This document shows, one piece after another, positions 10,563 through 18,387 of a stretch of DNA of 43,933 bases. The notes under the pieces are model-generated. The model made no database searches and had not been told where the DNA came from. It saw nothing but the letters and a program-made list of their open reading frames with translations. Source of the stretch: Oscillospiraceae bacterium. GTDB lineage: Bacteria; Bacillota; Clostridia; Monoglobales; Monoglobaceae. Position 1 is the first letter of the stretch; each line of letters starts with the position of its first letter. The position numbers and the translations under genes are program-made. Location: positions 1 to 43,933 of the forward strand of contig SVKC01000013.1 in NCBI GenBank assembly GCA_015068655.1, given 5' to 3'.

Positions 10563-11921
10563 ATGATAAATTCAAGAGAAATTATGGAAACAATCAAGAT
10601 GATTGATGATGAGCATCTTGATATAAGAACAATAACAATGGGAATTTCACTTCTTGACTGTATAGACAGCAGCGCAGAGAAGGCTTGTGAAAAGATTTAT
10701 GAAAAGATAACACGTCTTGCAAAGGATTTGGTGAAGACGGGTGAGGACATAAGTCGTCAGTATGGTATTCCTATTATAAACAAGAGAATTTCTGTTACGC
10801 CTATTTCAATTGTTGCAGGAGCTAGCGATGCAGAAAATTATGTGATGTTTGCGGAAACCCTTGACCGTGCGGCAAAGGCAACGGGTGTGAACTTCATCGG
10901 AGGTTTTTCGGCACTTGTGCAGAAGGGCTTCACCAAGGGTGATAGAATCCTTATTGAATCAATCCCCGAAGCTTTGGCGAAAACCGAACGTGTTTGTTCG
11001 TCCGTTGGTGTTGCTTCAACGAAAGCCGGCATAAATATGGATGCGGTGAAGCTGATGGGAAGAATAATAAAGAAAACAGCAGAAATAACTGCGGATAATG
11101 ATTCCTTCGGCTGTGCAAAGCTGGTTGTTTTTTCCAATGCTGTTGAAGATAATCCGTTTATGGCAGGCGCTTTTCACGGAGTCGGTGAGGGTGATTGTGT
11201 TATCAATGTGGGTGTCAGCGGACCGGGTGTTGTGAAAGCGGCTCTTTCAAAGGTGAAGGGACAGGACTTCGGAACTGTTGCTGAAACCATAAAGAAAACG
11301 GCTTTCAAGATTACACGTATGGGACAGCTTGTTGCACAGGAGGCGTCAAGACGGCTGGATGTTCCATTCGGAATTGTTGACCTTTCTCTTGCTCCGACAC
11401 CGGAGGTTGGCGACAGTGTTGCATATATATTGGAAGAAATGGGTCTTGAAAAGTGCGGAACCCATGGAACAACAGCAGCTCTTGCTCTGCTCAATGATGC
11501 AGTGAAAAAGGGTGGCGTTATGGCATCAAGTTATGTGGGCGGTCTCAGCGGTGCGTTTATTCCTGTCAGTGAGGATGCAGGAATGATTGCGGCGGCAGAG
11601 TGTGGAACACTTACGTTGGACAAGCTTGAAGCAATGACTTGTGTTTGCTCGGTGGGTCTTGATATGATAGCAGTTCCGGGAGAAACTCCTGCGGAAACAA
11701 TTTCTGCAATTATTGCAGACGAAGCTGCAATCGGTATGATAAATCAAAAGACGACAGCGGTGAGAATTATTCCCGTTGTTGGAAAAGGTGTCGGTGAAAG
11801 TGTTGAGTTCGGCGGGCTTTTGGGATATGCGCCCATTATGCCCGTACACAAAGAATCAAGCGCAGAATTTATTGATAGAGGCGGAAGAATCCCGGCTCCC
11901 ATCCATAGCCTGAAAAATTAG
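10563..11921 (+). CDS. UPF0210 / DUF711 (PFL family) protein
   Basis: This is a 452-residue cytoplasmic protein of the DUF711 family. The opening [22 protein letters not shown] and the glycine-rich segments [19 protein letters not shown] and [20 protein letters not shown] are its hallmarks. The fold is related to glycyl-radical-type barrels in databases, but I know of no glycyl radical here and no proven reaction. There is an AGAGG site 8 nt before the ATG. It is the second gene of a two-gene operon with the ACT-domain protein and ends at a bidirectional terminator. Confidence 0.93.
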   Translation: MINSREIMETIKMIDDEHLDIRTITMGISLLDCIDSSAEKACEKIYEKITRLAKDLVKTGEDISRQYGIPIINKRISVTPISIVAGASDAENYVMFAETLDRAAKATGVNFIGGFSALVQKGFTKGDRILIESIPEALAKTERVCSSVGVASTKAGINMDAVKLMGRIIKKTAEITADNDSFGCAKLVVFSNAVEDNPFMAGAFHGVGEGDCVINVGVSGPGVVKAALSKVKGQDFGTVAETIKKTAFKITRMGQLVAQEASRRLDVPFGIVDLSLAPTPEVGDSVAYILEEMGLEKCGTHGTTAALALLNDAVKKGGVMASSYVGGLSGAFIPVSEDAGMIAAAECGTLTLDKLEAMTCVCSVGLDMIAVPGETPAETISAIIADEAAIGMINQKTTAVRIIPVVGKGVGESVEFGGLLGYAPIMPVHKESSAEFIDRGGRIPAPIHSLKN

Positions 11922-11930
11922 TTTACATAT

Positions 11931-11964
11931 AACAAAAACCTCCCAAAAGCGGGAGGTTTTTGTT
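11931..11964. terminator. Bidirectional intrinsic terminator between DUF711 and MgtC-like genes
   Basis: A perfect 14-pair stem (AACAAAAACCTCCC with GGGAGGTTTTTGTT) closes a six-base loop. A-rich and T-rich arms give a U tract in either direction, so it can end both converging transcripts. Confidence 0.9.
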
Positions 11965-12691
11965 ATATCTTTGCCGAAATAACGGTATCGTTGCAGTATA
12001 ATTTGTTCGTCAGCTCCACCTTGTCAAGGTCGTGTAATGTGCTTGCTGAGATATGAATGTTGAACAGATTGTCTGATTGATATTCTGTTTCAATAGAAGT
12101 TGTTTGAATTTCGTTCTCGTCAAGAAGCTCCGTAATATATGTAAGGGCTTTATCTTTGTCTTTTACGGAAAGAACAATTTCAAAATCAGTTGCAGGAGTG
12201 AAAAACCGAAAATGCTTGTGTGAAAGAATCTGTACTATTATAATCAGAATTGTTGTGGCGATGCTGATAAAGTACATACCTGCACCAACAGACATACCTA
12301 TTCCGGCTGTTGCCCAGATGCCTGCGGCGGTTGTGAGACCCGTTATGGTTTTCTTGTGGACGAAAATCATTCCTGCTCCAAGAAAACCGATACCCGTAAC
12401 AATCTGTGCTGCAATTCTCGACGGATCGTGATTTATGTTTACCTCTGTGCCACTATAATGATTGAGAAAATCCATAAAACCGTATTGGGATATAATCATA
12501 AGAAGGCAGGAGGCGATTGCCACAATAGAATGAGTTTTTGTTCCCGCACCCTTTCCTCTTGCTTTTCGCTCACGACCAATAAAAGCACCGCAGAAGAAGG
12601 CAATAAAAATTCGCAGCAGAAGCTCTGTGTGGAAAAGAAAAAGCTCTCCCGTGAAATAATCTCTTAAATAATTTAATAAGTAATCAAACAT
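11963..12691 (-). CDS. MgtC/SapB family membrane protein
   Basis: This 242-residue protein has an N-terminal membrane domain of about five helices (residues 20-150) with MgtC landmarks: LLRIFIAFFCGAFIGRERK, TKTHSIVAIASCLL, the AAQIVTGIGFLGAGMIF segment and GLTTAAGIWATAGIGM. The C-terminal 80 residues look like the soluble ACT-like domain found in many members. MgtC proteins are linked to growth under low magnesium or acid, but the activity is not settled. The gene has its own strong promoter and converges with the DUF711 gene, its stop lying inside the shared terminator. Confidence 0.93.
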   Translation of the reverse strand: MFDYLLNYLRDYFTGELFLFHTELLLRIFIAFFCGAFIGRERKARGKGAGTKTHSIVAIASCLLMIISQYGFMDFLNHYSGTEVNINHDPSRIAAQIVTGIGFLGAGMIFVHKKTITGLTTAAGIWATAGIGMSVGAGMYFISIATTILIIIVQILSHKHFRFFTPATDFEIVLSVKDKDKALTYITELLDENEIQTTSIETEYQSDNLFNIHISASTLHDLDKVELTNKLYCNDTVISAKI

Positions 12692-12739
12692 AATTTTGTT
12701 ACCTCGTTCTATGTATTATATATAAAATGATATTATGCG

Positions 12740-12768
12740 ATTATACCGCTAAAAATTCATTTTGTCAA
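12740..12768 (-). promoter_or_regulatory. Consensus sigma-A promoter of the MgtC-like gene
   Basis: On the minus strand there is a perfect TTGACA, a 17-base spacer and a perfect TATAAT. The leader is only about 40 nt, too short for a magnesium M-box riboswitch. Confidence 0.85.
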
Positions 12769-12859
12769 TAGAAATAACGTCAAAAAATACAAAAAATGCA
12801 AAAAATACAGGTGTTTGTTAATGCATTTTCAATAATTTGAAAAATTTGGGTAAAAAATA

Positions 12860-12888
12860 TTGACAATTCCAGTTAGTTGTGATAAACT
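12860..12888 (+). promoter_or_regulatory. feo operon promoter
   Basis: TTGACA at 12860-12865, a 17-base spacer and TAAACT at 12883-12888. The spacer and the -10 are occupied by a palindromic operator, so bound repressor would block RNA polymerase. Confidence 0.7.
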
Positions 12889-12891
12889 AAC
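12872..12891. promoter_or_regulatory. feo operator 1 (20-bp palindrome)
   Basis: GTTAGTT, six bases, AACTAAC is a perfect inverted repeat overlapping the promoter spacer and -10. The TTAG/CTAA half-sites resemble operators of DtxR/IdeR-type iron repressors rather than Fur boxes. The regulator is inferred; no such gene is in the window. Confidence 0.7.
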
Positions 12892-12896
12892 TAAGT

Positions 12897-12914
12897 AGTT
12901 AGGGAAAACTAACT
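12897..12914. promoter_or_regulatory. feo operator 2
   Basis: AGTTAGGGAAAACTAACT has AGTTAG/CTAACT arms around a six-base spacer. It lies just downstream of the -10, at the expected transcription start, and nearly matches the copy at 13209. Confidence 0.65.
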
Positions 12915-12946
12915 CTGTGAATTATTTATGTCAGGAGGAGCAAGGG

Positions 12947-13162
12947 ATGACTTTGATTGATGCTGTTGAAGGGCAGGAATATATCATCAAACAGATTATG
13001 ACAGATGATGAAGAACTTGATTCTTTTCTTTTTTCTCTTGGCTGTTACAGCGGTGAGCCTGTAACCGTGATTTCACACATAAAAGGCGGTTGCGTTATTT
13101 CTATAAAGGACGGAAGATACAATATCGACAAGCAGTTGGCATCGGTCATTGAAGTGATGTAA
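12947..13162 (+). CDS. feoA: Ferrous iron transport protein A
   Basis: This 71-residue protein has the small SH3-like FeoA fold. FeoA assists FeoB at the cytoplasmic face of the membrane in Fe(II) uptake. LIDAVEGQEYIIKQI at the start, then SLGCYSGEPVTVISHIKGGCVISIKDGRYNID, match the family. I chose the ATG at 12947, which has a GGAGGAG site 6 nt upstream; a longer in-frame ATG at 12917 has no such site and would start in the operator region. Two operators precede it and two more separate it from feoB, so both genes look iron-controlled. Confidence 0.92.
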   Translation: MTLIDAVEGQEYIIKQIMTDDEELDSFLFSLGCYSGEPVTVISHIKGGCVISIKDGRYNIDKQLASVIEVM

Positions 13163-13176
13163 GTATATCACTTTTT
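13152..13176 (+). terminator. Possible weak terminator after feoA
   Basis: AAGTGAT and ATCACTT form a seven-pair stem across the feoA stop, followed by five T. A second small hairpin (GCTG/CAGC) with seven T follows at about 13178-13199. Both are weak. They could lower read-through into feoB, which would explain separate operators there. Confidence 0.35.
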
Positions 13177-13208
13177 GGCTGATAAGCAGCTGTTTTTTTC
13201 TGTATTTA

Positions 13209-13226
13209 AGTTAGCGAAAACTAACT
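13209..13226. promoter_or_regulatory. feo operator 3 (feoA-feoB gap)
   Basis: AGTTAGCGAAAACTAACT differs from operator 2 at one base out of 18. It lies about 60 bp before the feoB start, suggesting a second regulated promoter; I could not place its -35/-10 with confidence. Confidence 0.65.
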
Positions 13227-13228
13227 TT

Positions 13229-13246
13229 AGTTACATAAAACTAACT
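13229..13246. promoter_or_regulatory. feo operator 4 (feoA-feoB gap)
   Basis: AGTTACATAAAACTAACT is a slightly degenerate copy (GTTAC instead of GTTAG in the left arm). It starts 20 bp after the start of operator 3, so two dimers could bind side by side. Confidence 0.55.
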
Positions 13247-13286
13247 CGAAATAATTATAAATTTATCATATAAGGAGGATGTTGTT

Positions 13287-15326
13287 ATGAGAATTGCTTT
13301 TGCGGGCAATCCCAACAGCGGAAAAACAACAATGTACAATGCTCTTACGGGACGCAGTGAGCGTGTCGGAAACTGGGCGGGTGTTACAGTGGACAAGAAA
13401 GAAAGCTCAATAAAAAAGAGCTTTATAAATTCAAAAGAGGAGCTTATTGCAGTAGACCTTCCGGGTGCATATTCTATGTCTCCGTTTACCTCTGAGGAGA
13501 GTATAACGAGCAGTTATGTGAAGCACGAAAAGCCTGATGTGATAATCAACATTGTTGATGCTACAAATCTCAGCAGAAGTCTCTTTTTTACAACACAGCT
13601 TCTTGAATTGGGAATACCGGTTGTTGTTGCACTGAACAAGAGCGATGTGAATGCAAAGAAGGAAACAAAAATTGATGCAGCGGCTTTGAGCAAGGCTCTT
13701 GGATGTCCTGTCTTTGAAACTGTTTCCACCAGTTCAAACGACAAGGGACTCAAGTCGGTTGTGAAGGCGGCGGCTGAACTTAAAGGAAAGGGACAGACGG
13801 CTCCGTATGTTCAGGAAAATATTGACCTTTCGGATAAGGCTTCGGTAGAAGCTGCCGACCGCAAGAGATTTGATTATGTAAACAACCTTGTTTCCAAGGT
13901 TGAAAGCAGAAAGGTTTTGTCAAACAAGGCGAACAAGCAGGATAAGATTGACAGAATTCTTACAAACAAATGGGTTGGAATTCCGCTTTTTGCTCTTGTT
14001 ATGTGGGCTGTATTCTATATTTCTCAGTCAACATTGGGTACATGGATTGCGGAAGGCTATGAATTTGAATCAGGAACCACAATTCCCGGACTTGTAACAT
14101 TGATTGAAATGTTCGGTGAATGGGTAAGCAGCTTGTTGGGCGAAAATGTCAATCCTCTGCTTGCCACAATCCTCATTGACGGTATTATCGGCGGCGTGGG
14201 AGCTGTAGTTGGATTTTTGCCTCTTGTTATGGTTATGTATTTCCTTCTGGCACTTCTGGAAGACTGTGGCTATATGGCACGTGTAAGTGTTGTTCTTGAC
14301 CCTATCTTCAAAAGAGTAGGTCTTTCAGGCAAGTCTGTGATTCCAATGATTATTGGAACAGGCTGTGCAATTCCGGGAATTATGGCTTGCCGTACAATCC
14401 GTGATGAAAGAGAAAAGAAAACCACAGCAATTCTTGCATCCTTCATTCCCTGCGGTGCAAAAATACCTGTTATTGCTTTGTTTGCGGGAGCGTTTTTCCC
14501 TGGTCAGGGCTGGGTATCGCCTGTAATGTATTTTGTAGGCATTCTTTTGATTTTGTTCTGGGCTTTGATTGTGAAAGGAATTACAGGCTATAAATACAGA
14601 AAATCATTCTTCATTATTGAACTTCCTGAATACAAGGCTCCGAGCCTCGGCAAAGCAGCACTTTCAATGCTCGAAAGAGGAAAAGCGTACATAATCAAAG
14701 CGGGAACAATTATTCTTGTATGCAATGCAGTGGTTACAATTATGGCATCCTACACATGGACCTTTGATTTTGTGGAAGACCCCACAACTGCAACAACTAT
14801 CCTTGAAACAATAGCAACTCCCTTTGCATTTTTACTCATTCCTCTTGGCTTTGGTGTATGGCAGCTGGCGGCAGCAGCTATTACGGGCTTTATAGCAAAG
14901 GAAGAGGTTGTTGGTACTCTTGCGGCAGTATTTGCAATCAGTGAAACTGTTATTAACGGCGATTTTGAGTTGGTAGGCGAAGCATCCGAAGTTGTTACAA
15001 CCTTTGGGCTTACGGCAGTTCCTGCTCTTGCATACCTTATGTTCAATTTGTTTACACCCCCTTGCTTTGCGGCAATAGGTGCAATGAATTCGGAAGTCAA
15101 GGACAAAAAATGGGTATTCGGCGGTATTGCACTTCAACTTGGAACAGGTTATACTGTTGCATATCTTGTGTACCAGATTGGTACATTGATTACGGCAGGA
15201 ACATTGGGAGCAGGCTTTGTTCCCGGTTTGGTTGCGGTACTTGCGATGGCTGCGGTTCTTGTCTTTATGATAAGCAAGTCAAAAACAAAGCTGAAGGCTG
15301 ATTATCAGCTTAATGCAAAAGCATAA
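13287..15326 (+). CDS. feoB: Ferrous iron transporter FeoB
   Basis: This 679-residue membrane transporter takes up Fe(II). The N-terminal G domain shows G1 GNPNSGKTT at residues 7-15, G3 DLPGAYS near residue 57 and G4 NKSD near 120. A helical spacer follows to about residue 225. The membrane domain then has the two FeoB gates with conserved Cys: the SVIPMIIGTGCAIPGIMACRTI segment near residues 350-371 and the second core near GFIAKEEVVGTLAAVFA. G1 has Thr where many FeoB have Ser, common in Firmicutes. AAGGAGG precedes the ATG. It is followed by a small Cys-rich partner gene. Confidence 0.98.
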   Translation: MRIAFAGNPNSGKTTMYNALTGRSERVGNWAGVTVDKKESSIKKSFINSKEELIAVDLPGAYSMSPFTSEESITSSYVKHEKPDVIINIVDATNLSRSLFFTTQLLELGIPVVVALNKSDVNAKKETKIDAAALSKALGCPVFETVSTSSNDKGLKSVVKAAAELKGKGQTAPYVQENIDLSDKASVEAADRKRFDYVNNLVSKVESRKVLSNKANKQDKIDRILTNKWVGIPLFALVMWAVFYISQSTLGTWIAEGYEFESGTTIPGLVTLIEMFGEWVSSLLGENVNPLLATILIDGIIGGVGAVVGFLPLVMVMYFLLALLEDCGYMARVSVVLDPIFKRVGLSGKSVIPMIIGTGCAIPGIMACRTIRDEREKKTTAILASFIPCGAKIPVIALFAGAFFPGQGWVSPVMYFVGILLILFWALIVKGITGYKYRKSFFIIELPEYKAPSLGKAALSMLERGKAYIIKAGTIILVCNAVVTIMASYTWTFDFVEDPTTATTILETIATPFAFLLIPLGFGVWQLAAAAITGFIAKEEVVGTLAAVFAISETVINGDFELVGEASEVVTTFGLTAVPALAYLMFNLFTPPCFAAIGAMNSEVKDKKWVFGGIALQLGTGYTVAYLVYQIGTLITAGTLGAGFVPGLVAVLAMAAVLVFMISKSKTKLKADYQLNAKA

Positions 15327-15350
15327 AAAACTTTTAAGGAGGAACAGGTT

Positions 15351-15512
15351 ATGGTTGATATTATTCTCGGATTGTTTTTGTTGATAATTCTATCTGCGGC
15401 AATTGTTTATATTTTGAAAGAGAAGAAAAAGGGCACGAAGTGTATTGGCTGTCCGATGAGCAAAACCTGCTCTTCTGCAAAAAAAGGCGGTTGTAGCTGC
15501 AACGAAAAATAA
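15351..15512 (+). CDS. FeoB-associated Cys-rich membrane protein
   Basis: This is a 53-residue protein too small for most gene callers. Residues 3-22 form one transmembrane helix (DIILGLFLLIILSAAIVYIL). A basic KEKKKGTK stretch and a Cys-rich tail follow: CIGCPMSKTC then GGCSC, five cysteines in 20 residues. This matches the FeoB-associated family found after feoB in Firmicutes, probably standing in for FeoC or handling iron at the inner face; the function is unproven. AAGGAGGA precedes the ATG 24 bp after feoB, and an intrinsic terminator follows. Confidence 0.9.
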   Translation: MVDIILGLFLLIILSAAIVYILKEKKKGTKCIGCPMSKTCSSAKKGGCSCNEK

Positions 15513-15522
15513 GCAAACAAGC

Positions 15523-15560
15523 AACAGCACAGAAAGATTTGGCTTTCTGTGCTGTTTTTT
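15523..15560 (+). terminator. Intrinsic terminator of the feo operon
   Basis: A 14-pair perfect stem (AACAGCACAGAAAG with CTTTCTGTGCTGTT) closes a six-base loop and is followed by T residues. It lies 10 bp after the Cys-rich gene. Confidence 0.9.
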
Positions 15561-15590
15561 GAAAAAATATAAATTTTTTCAAAAAAACAA

Positions 15591-15619
15591 TGGAAATTTC
15601 ATATAACTTGCTGTATAAT
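15591..15619 (+). promoter_or_regulatory. Probable promoter of the isomerase-HAD-CBM9-like operon
   Basis: A perfect TATAAT at 15614-15619 lies 50 bp before the gene. The matching -35 is TGGAAA (four of six consensus bases) at a 17-base spacing. Confidence 0.5.
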
Positions 15620-15668
15620 GGTAGTTGTAAAAGATAACGCACTTTTTAGGTAATGGAAAGGACGAAAA

Positions 15669-16481
15669 ATGAGAAAGTTTATAGTGAGCGGCTTTGCTGA
15701 TGAATTTGACGGCAGTCTGAAAGCCCAGATTGGAGGTTTCAGGGGACTTGGTATAGATTATATGGAAGTTCGTTTCGTCAACGGAAGACATATTGCTGAT
15801 TTTTCAGAGGATGAAGTGAAGGAGTTGAAGGCACAGCTTGATGTGAACAATATTTCTGTTTCGGCTGTGGGCTCGTACTTTGGAAAGAGTGCTCTCAATG
15901 ACGGAATGAACGAGCTTCTGGAAAAGCTTGAGAGAGTTTGCAGATATGCAAATATACTTGGGGCTGAATATGTCAGGATATTCAGTTTTTATCCACGTGT
16001 GAGTAAAGGTTTTTGCGAAGCAGATGTGAAGGAAGTATATGAAAGACTTGAGAAAATGCTTGCAGTTGCGGAAAAATATAATGTAACCTTGTGTCACGAA
16101 AGTGAGTATGGAACATATGGTGATTCTCCCGAAAGGTGTTTGGAATTGATGGAATATTTTGACGGAAGAATGAAATGTGTTTTTGATGCGGAAAGCTTTT
16201 TGACAGATAAGAATGACCTGATTTCTTCATATGATATGCTGAAAGATTACGTAGTATATTTTCGTATTAAGGAATGTACGGGAGATGCACGAATAGAGGA
16301 AATTCTCACAAAACACGCTGAAAAATCAAAAGAGCCAACATTTGTTTCTCTTGAACCGAGGAGTGTTGAATTTTGGAAGAAGGATGAAGGTGAAGAGACA
16401 ATATCAGGGGAATGCAGCCGTGAGAAATTCAGTGATGCGGCACACAGGCTGTTTGGTATTCTGGAAAGGATAGAGAATTAA
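15669..16481 (+). CDS. Sugar phosphate isomerase/epimerase-like TIM-barrel protein
   Basis: This is a 270-residue protein of the xylose isomerase-like TIM barrel superfamily. The N-terminal GFADEF and the first barrel strands, then CHESEYGTYGDSPERC near residue 140, fit sugar isomerases/epimerases. Likely metal ligands are Glu in CHESE, Asp in FDAES and Glu in SLEPR. The His often seen before the fourth strand (HIKD) is replaced in YFRIKECTGD, so metal binding or reaction may differ. A GGAAAGGA site precedes the ATG. It is first of three genes with a HAD phosphatase and a CBM9-like protein. Substrate unknown; a sugar or sugar phosphate is likely. Confidence 0.82.
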   Translation: MRKFIVSGFADEFDGSLKAQIGGFRGLGIDYMEVRFVNGRHIADFSEDEVKELKAQLDVNNISVSAVGSYFGKSALNDGMNELLEKLERVCRYANILGAEYVRIFSFYPRVSKGFCEADVKEVYERLEKMLAVAEKYNVTLCHESEYGTYGDSPERCLELMEYFDGRMKCVFDAESFLTDKNDLISSYDMLKDYVVYFRIKECTGDARIEEILTKHAEKSKEPTFVSLEPRSVEFWKKDEGEETISGECSREKFSDAAHRLFGILERIEN

Positions 16482-16503
16482 TTTTTGACAGGTGGTTGAA
16501 GGA

Positions 16504-17169
16504 ATGAAAAAAATTAAGGCTGTAATTTTTGATATGGACGGTGTGATTTTTGATACAGAATGCTTGTGGAAGGAATACTTTGTATTGGCAAACAAGGAAT
16601 TCAATGCAAATATTTCCGAGGAGTACAGACAGAGTATTTGCGGAAAAAGCGAGGAGGCAATACGGAATGAATTGAAAGAGCTGTATCCGGAGCTTGATGC
16701 GGACGAGTATCGGGAGTTTATGCTGAAAGGTGTCAGGCAAGCTATTTCGGAAGGTTGTTTTGAAACAAAGGACGGCTTTGAAACAATTGTTGCTTTCCTG
16801 AAAGAAAAGGGGTGCGGTCTTGCTCTCGCAACATCCTCAAGACGTGCCCGTGCAGAAAGTATGTTCGAAAAAAAAGGTTACAGAAAAGAGAATATTTTTG
16901 ATGTCTTTGTGTTTGGCGATGATGTGGGAACACGGTGCAAGCCGGACCCTTATGTTTTTGAAATTGCAGCAGAAAGACTTGGTGTGAGCCATGATGAATG
17001 TATGGTGCTTGAAGATTCTTTGAATGGAATAAAGGCTGCCGCAGAAGGCGGTTTTGTTGCTGTTATGGTGAAGGATTTGATTCCGCCTGATGATTATTGC
17101 AAAAGGCGGTGCAGCTTGATTGCTGACAGCTTTATGGATGTAAAAAAATATCTGGAAAATATTATATAA
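16504..17169 (+). CDS. HAD-family hydrolase, beta-phosphoglucomutase-like
   Basis: This 221-residue HAD enzyme has the nucleophile motif FDMDGVIFDTE (both Asp present), a small helical cap at residues about 17-85, motif II LATSSRRARAESMF, the Lys of motif III in GTRCKPDPYVF and motif IV VLEDSLNGIKAA. Cap type and motifs fit the phosphatase/beta-phosphoglucomutase subgroup. I moved the start from the GTG at 16492 to the ATG at 16504, which has AGGTGG 8 nt upstream and gives the usual MKKIKAVIFDMDG. It lies 22 bp after the isomerase-like gene, so both may act on one sugar phosphate; that is inference. Confidence 0.9.
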   Translation: MKKIKAVIFDMDGVIFDTECLWKEYFVLANKEFNANISEEYRQSICGKSEEAIRNELKELYPELDADEYREFMLKGVRQAISEGCFETKDGFETIVAFLKEKGCGLALATSSRRARAESMFEKKGYRKENIFDVFVFGDDVGTRCKPDPYVFEIAAERLGVSHDECMVLEDSLNGIKAAAEGGFVAVMVKDLIPPDDYCKRRCSLIADSFMDVKKYLENII

Positions 17170-17187
17170 AAAAAGGAGAAAAAGATT

Positions 17188-17769
17188 ATGTATGTTATTA
17201 AAGAAAAAGGTTCAGCGGACATTCCGGAAATTGTTATAACAGACTATATTAATACCGGCTACAGCCCGAAGATTGTATTCAGTGCCGTATACAGCGACAA
17301 GGGCTTTCATGCACACTTTGTTGCTTATGAAAAGAATCCGCGTATTACAATGACAAAGCATCTTGAATTTGTACATAAGGATAGCTGTCTTGAATGGTTT
17401 ATGAATTTTGACCCTGTTCACACAGACGGATATTTCAATTTTGAAATGAATGCAGGAGGTGTTGCAAATATTGCCTTCCGAAAGGACAGATATGACAAAA
17501 CCTTGCTTTCGGTTGAGGATATTGAATCTCTTGATATAAGGGCGGAAGTTTTTGAGGATTATTGGACACTGGATTACACAGTTCCTTTTGAATTGTTGAA
17601 AAAATATATTCCTGATTATGAATTCAAAAAGGGTCTTGAGCATCCTGCAAATGTGTACAAGTGCGGCGATGAAACAGAGATTCCGCATTGGGGATGTTGG
17701 TCAATGGTGAACCGCGAAAAGCCTGATTTTCATGTTCCTTCATATTTCGGAAAAATGACAATAGAATAA
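17188..17769 (+). CDS. Carbohydrate-binding family 9-like protein
   Basis: This 193-residue protein resembles the CBM9-like (DUF1083-type) beta-sandwich fold. Supporting features are an AHFVAYEKNPR strand, the CLEWFMNFDP segment, YFNFEMNAGGVANIAFR, and the closing HWGCWSMVNREKPDFHVPSYFGKM with conserved aromatic residues. There is no signal peptide and no catalytic domain, so it would be cytoplasmic, unlike CBM9 modules on secreted xylanases. AAAAGGAGA precedes the ATG. It is the third gene after a sugar isomerase-like and a HAD protein, supporting a link to sugar metabolism. A nested hairpin element follows the stop. The ligand is unknown. Confidence 0.75.
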   Translation: MYVIKEKGSADIPEIVITDYINTGYSPKIVFSAVYSDKGFHAHFVAYEKNPRITMTKHLEFVHKDSCLEWFMNFDPVHTDGYFNFEMNAGGVANIAFRKDRYDKTLLSVEDIESLDIRAEVFEDYWTLDYTVPFELLKKYIPDYEFKKGLEHPANVYKCGDETEIPHWGCWSMVNREKPDFHVPSYFGKMTIE

Positions 17770-17775
17770 AAAGAA

Positions 17776-17920
17776 AGAAGGGGCTGTAGCAAAATGAAGT
17801 TTTCGGGACGGGATAGAACCCGTCCCCTACATATGTTGTGTACTTCATTTTTTTTAACACAATTTGTAGGGTTCGGTTTCCACGCCGAACCGCTTTTTTT
17901 ATTTTGCTACAGCCCCTTCT
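17776..17920. repeat. Compound inverted-repeat element (MITE-like), 145 bp
   Basis: The ends are a perfect 20-bp inverted repeat: AGAAGGGGCTGTAGCAAAAT at 17776-17795 and its reverse complement at 17901-17920. Inside lie a second inverted pair (AAAATGAAGT at 17791-17800 with ACTTCATTTT at 17842-17851), a hairpin GGGACGGG/CCCGTCCC at 17805-17826 and a hairpin GGTTCGG/CCGAACC at 17870-17891. It encodes no protein. It fills the gap between two converging genes and may also end both transcripts. I saw no clear target-site duplication and no second copy in this window. Confidence 0.85.
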
Positions 17921-17927
17921 GTTTGTT

Positions 17928-18215
17928 TCAGAATGTCTGAGTCCAATCTTCAAGGTTTTTGTATTCCGAAAGAAGCTGTTCAAAGCGGGTCTGTTCGGAG
18001 CTTATTTTGTAAATATAAAAATCAATGAGCTTTGGTTCGGTTACGTTGTTGAAATTATCAATGGCAAGGTTGATTTCCAGTTTGGCTTCCTCGATATGTG
18101 ATTTGAGCTCTGATATATGCTTTTCGTGAATTTTGTTTTTTCGTTTTCTATGCCGGGAAACCTTTCGCAGTGAGGTTGGAGCGGCAGAAGAAAGTCCTGT
18201 ATACACGGGAAACAC
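17928..18215 (-). CDS. DUF2508 (YaaL-like) family protein
   Basis: This is a small protein of up to 95 residues. After a basic stretch (RKVSRHRKRKNK) comes a helical domain typical of DUF2508, with LEINLAIDNFNNVTEPKLIDFYIYKI and SEQTRFEQLL. The function of the family is unknown; in many Firmicutes it lies near recA/recR- or bofA-type genes, but here it stands alone on the minus strand. The start is uncertain: GTG at 18213-18215 is very close to AAAGAAAGG, while GTG at 18204-18206 has better spacing. It ends 8 bp from the inverted-repeat element and converges with the CBM9-like gene. Confidence 0.8.
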   Translation of the reverse strand: MFPVYTGLSSAAPTSLRKVSRHRKRKNKIHEKHISELKSHIEEAKLEINLAIDNFNNVTEPKLIDFYIYKISSEQTRFEQLLSEYKNLEDWTQTF

Positions 18216-18298
18216 CCTTTCTTTGGAGTTTATGTATATATTATGGATAAAAATATGAAAATTATTCCTGAATATTGAATAAGTTTTTCAAAGAACAC

Positions 18299-18327
18299 TT
18301 GTGTTATTCGGAAAAGTGTGGTATAAT
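18299..18327 (+). promoter_or_regulatory. Promoter of the secA-prfB-prfA operon
   Basis: TTGTGT, a 17-base spacer and TATAAT, with an extended -10 TGG before it, lie about 60 bp upstream of secA. Confidence 0.65.
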
Positions 18328-18387
18328 GCTAATGATTATATGTAAAATGGATGCGTATATGCATATAGAGTTTTTGGAGGTAGGCTG

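Noticed and set aside
12692-12768. Magnesium riboswitch (M-box) upstream of the MgtC-like gene
   Set aside because: The leader from the promoter to the ATG is about 40 nt, far too short.
12872-13246. feo operators as Fur boxes
   Set aside because: Arms are GTTAG/CTAAC with six-base spacers, unlike the GATAAT-type repeats of Fur.
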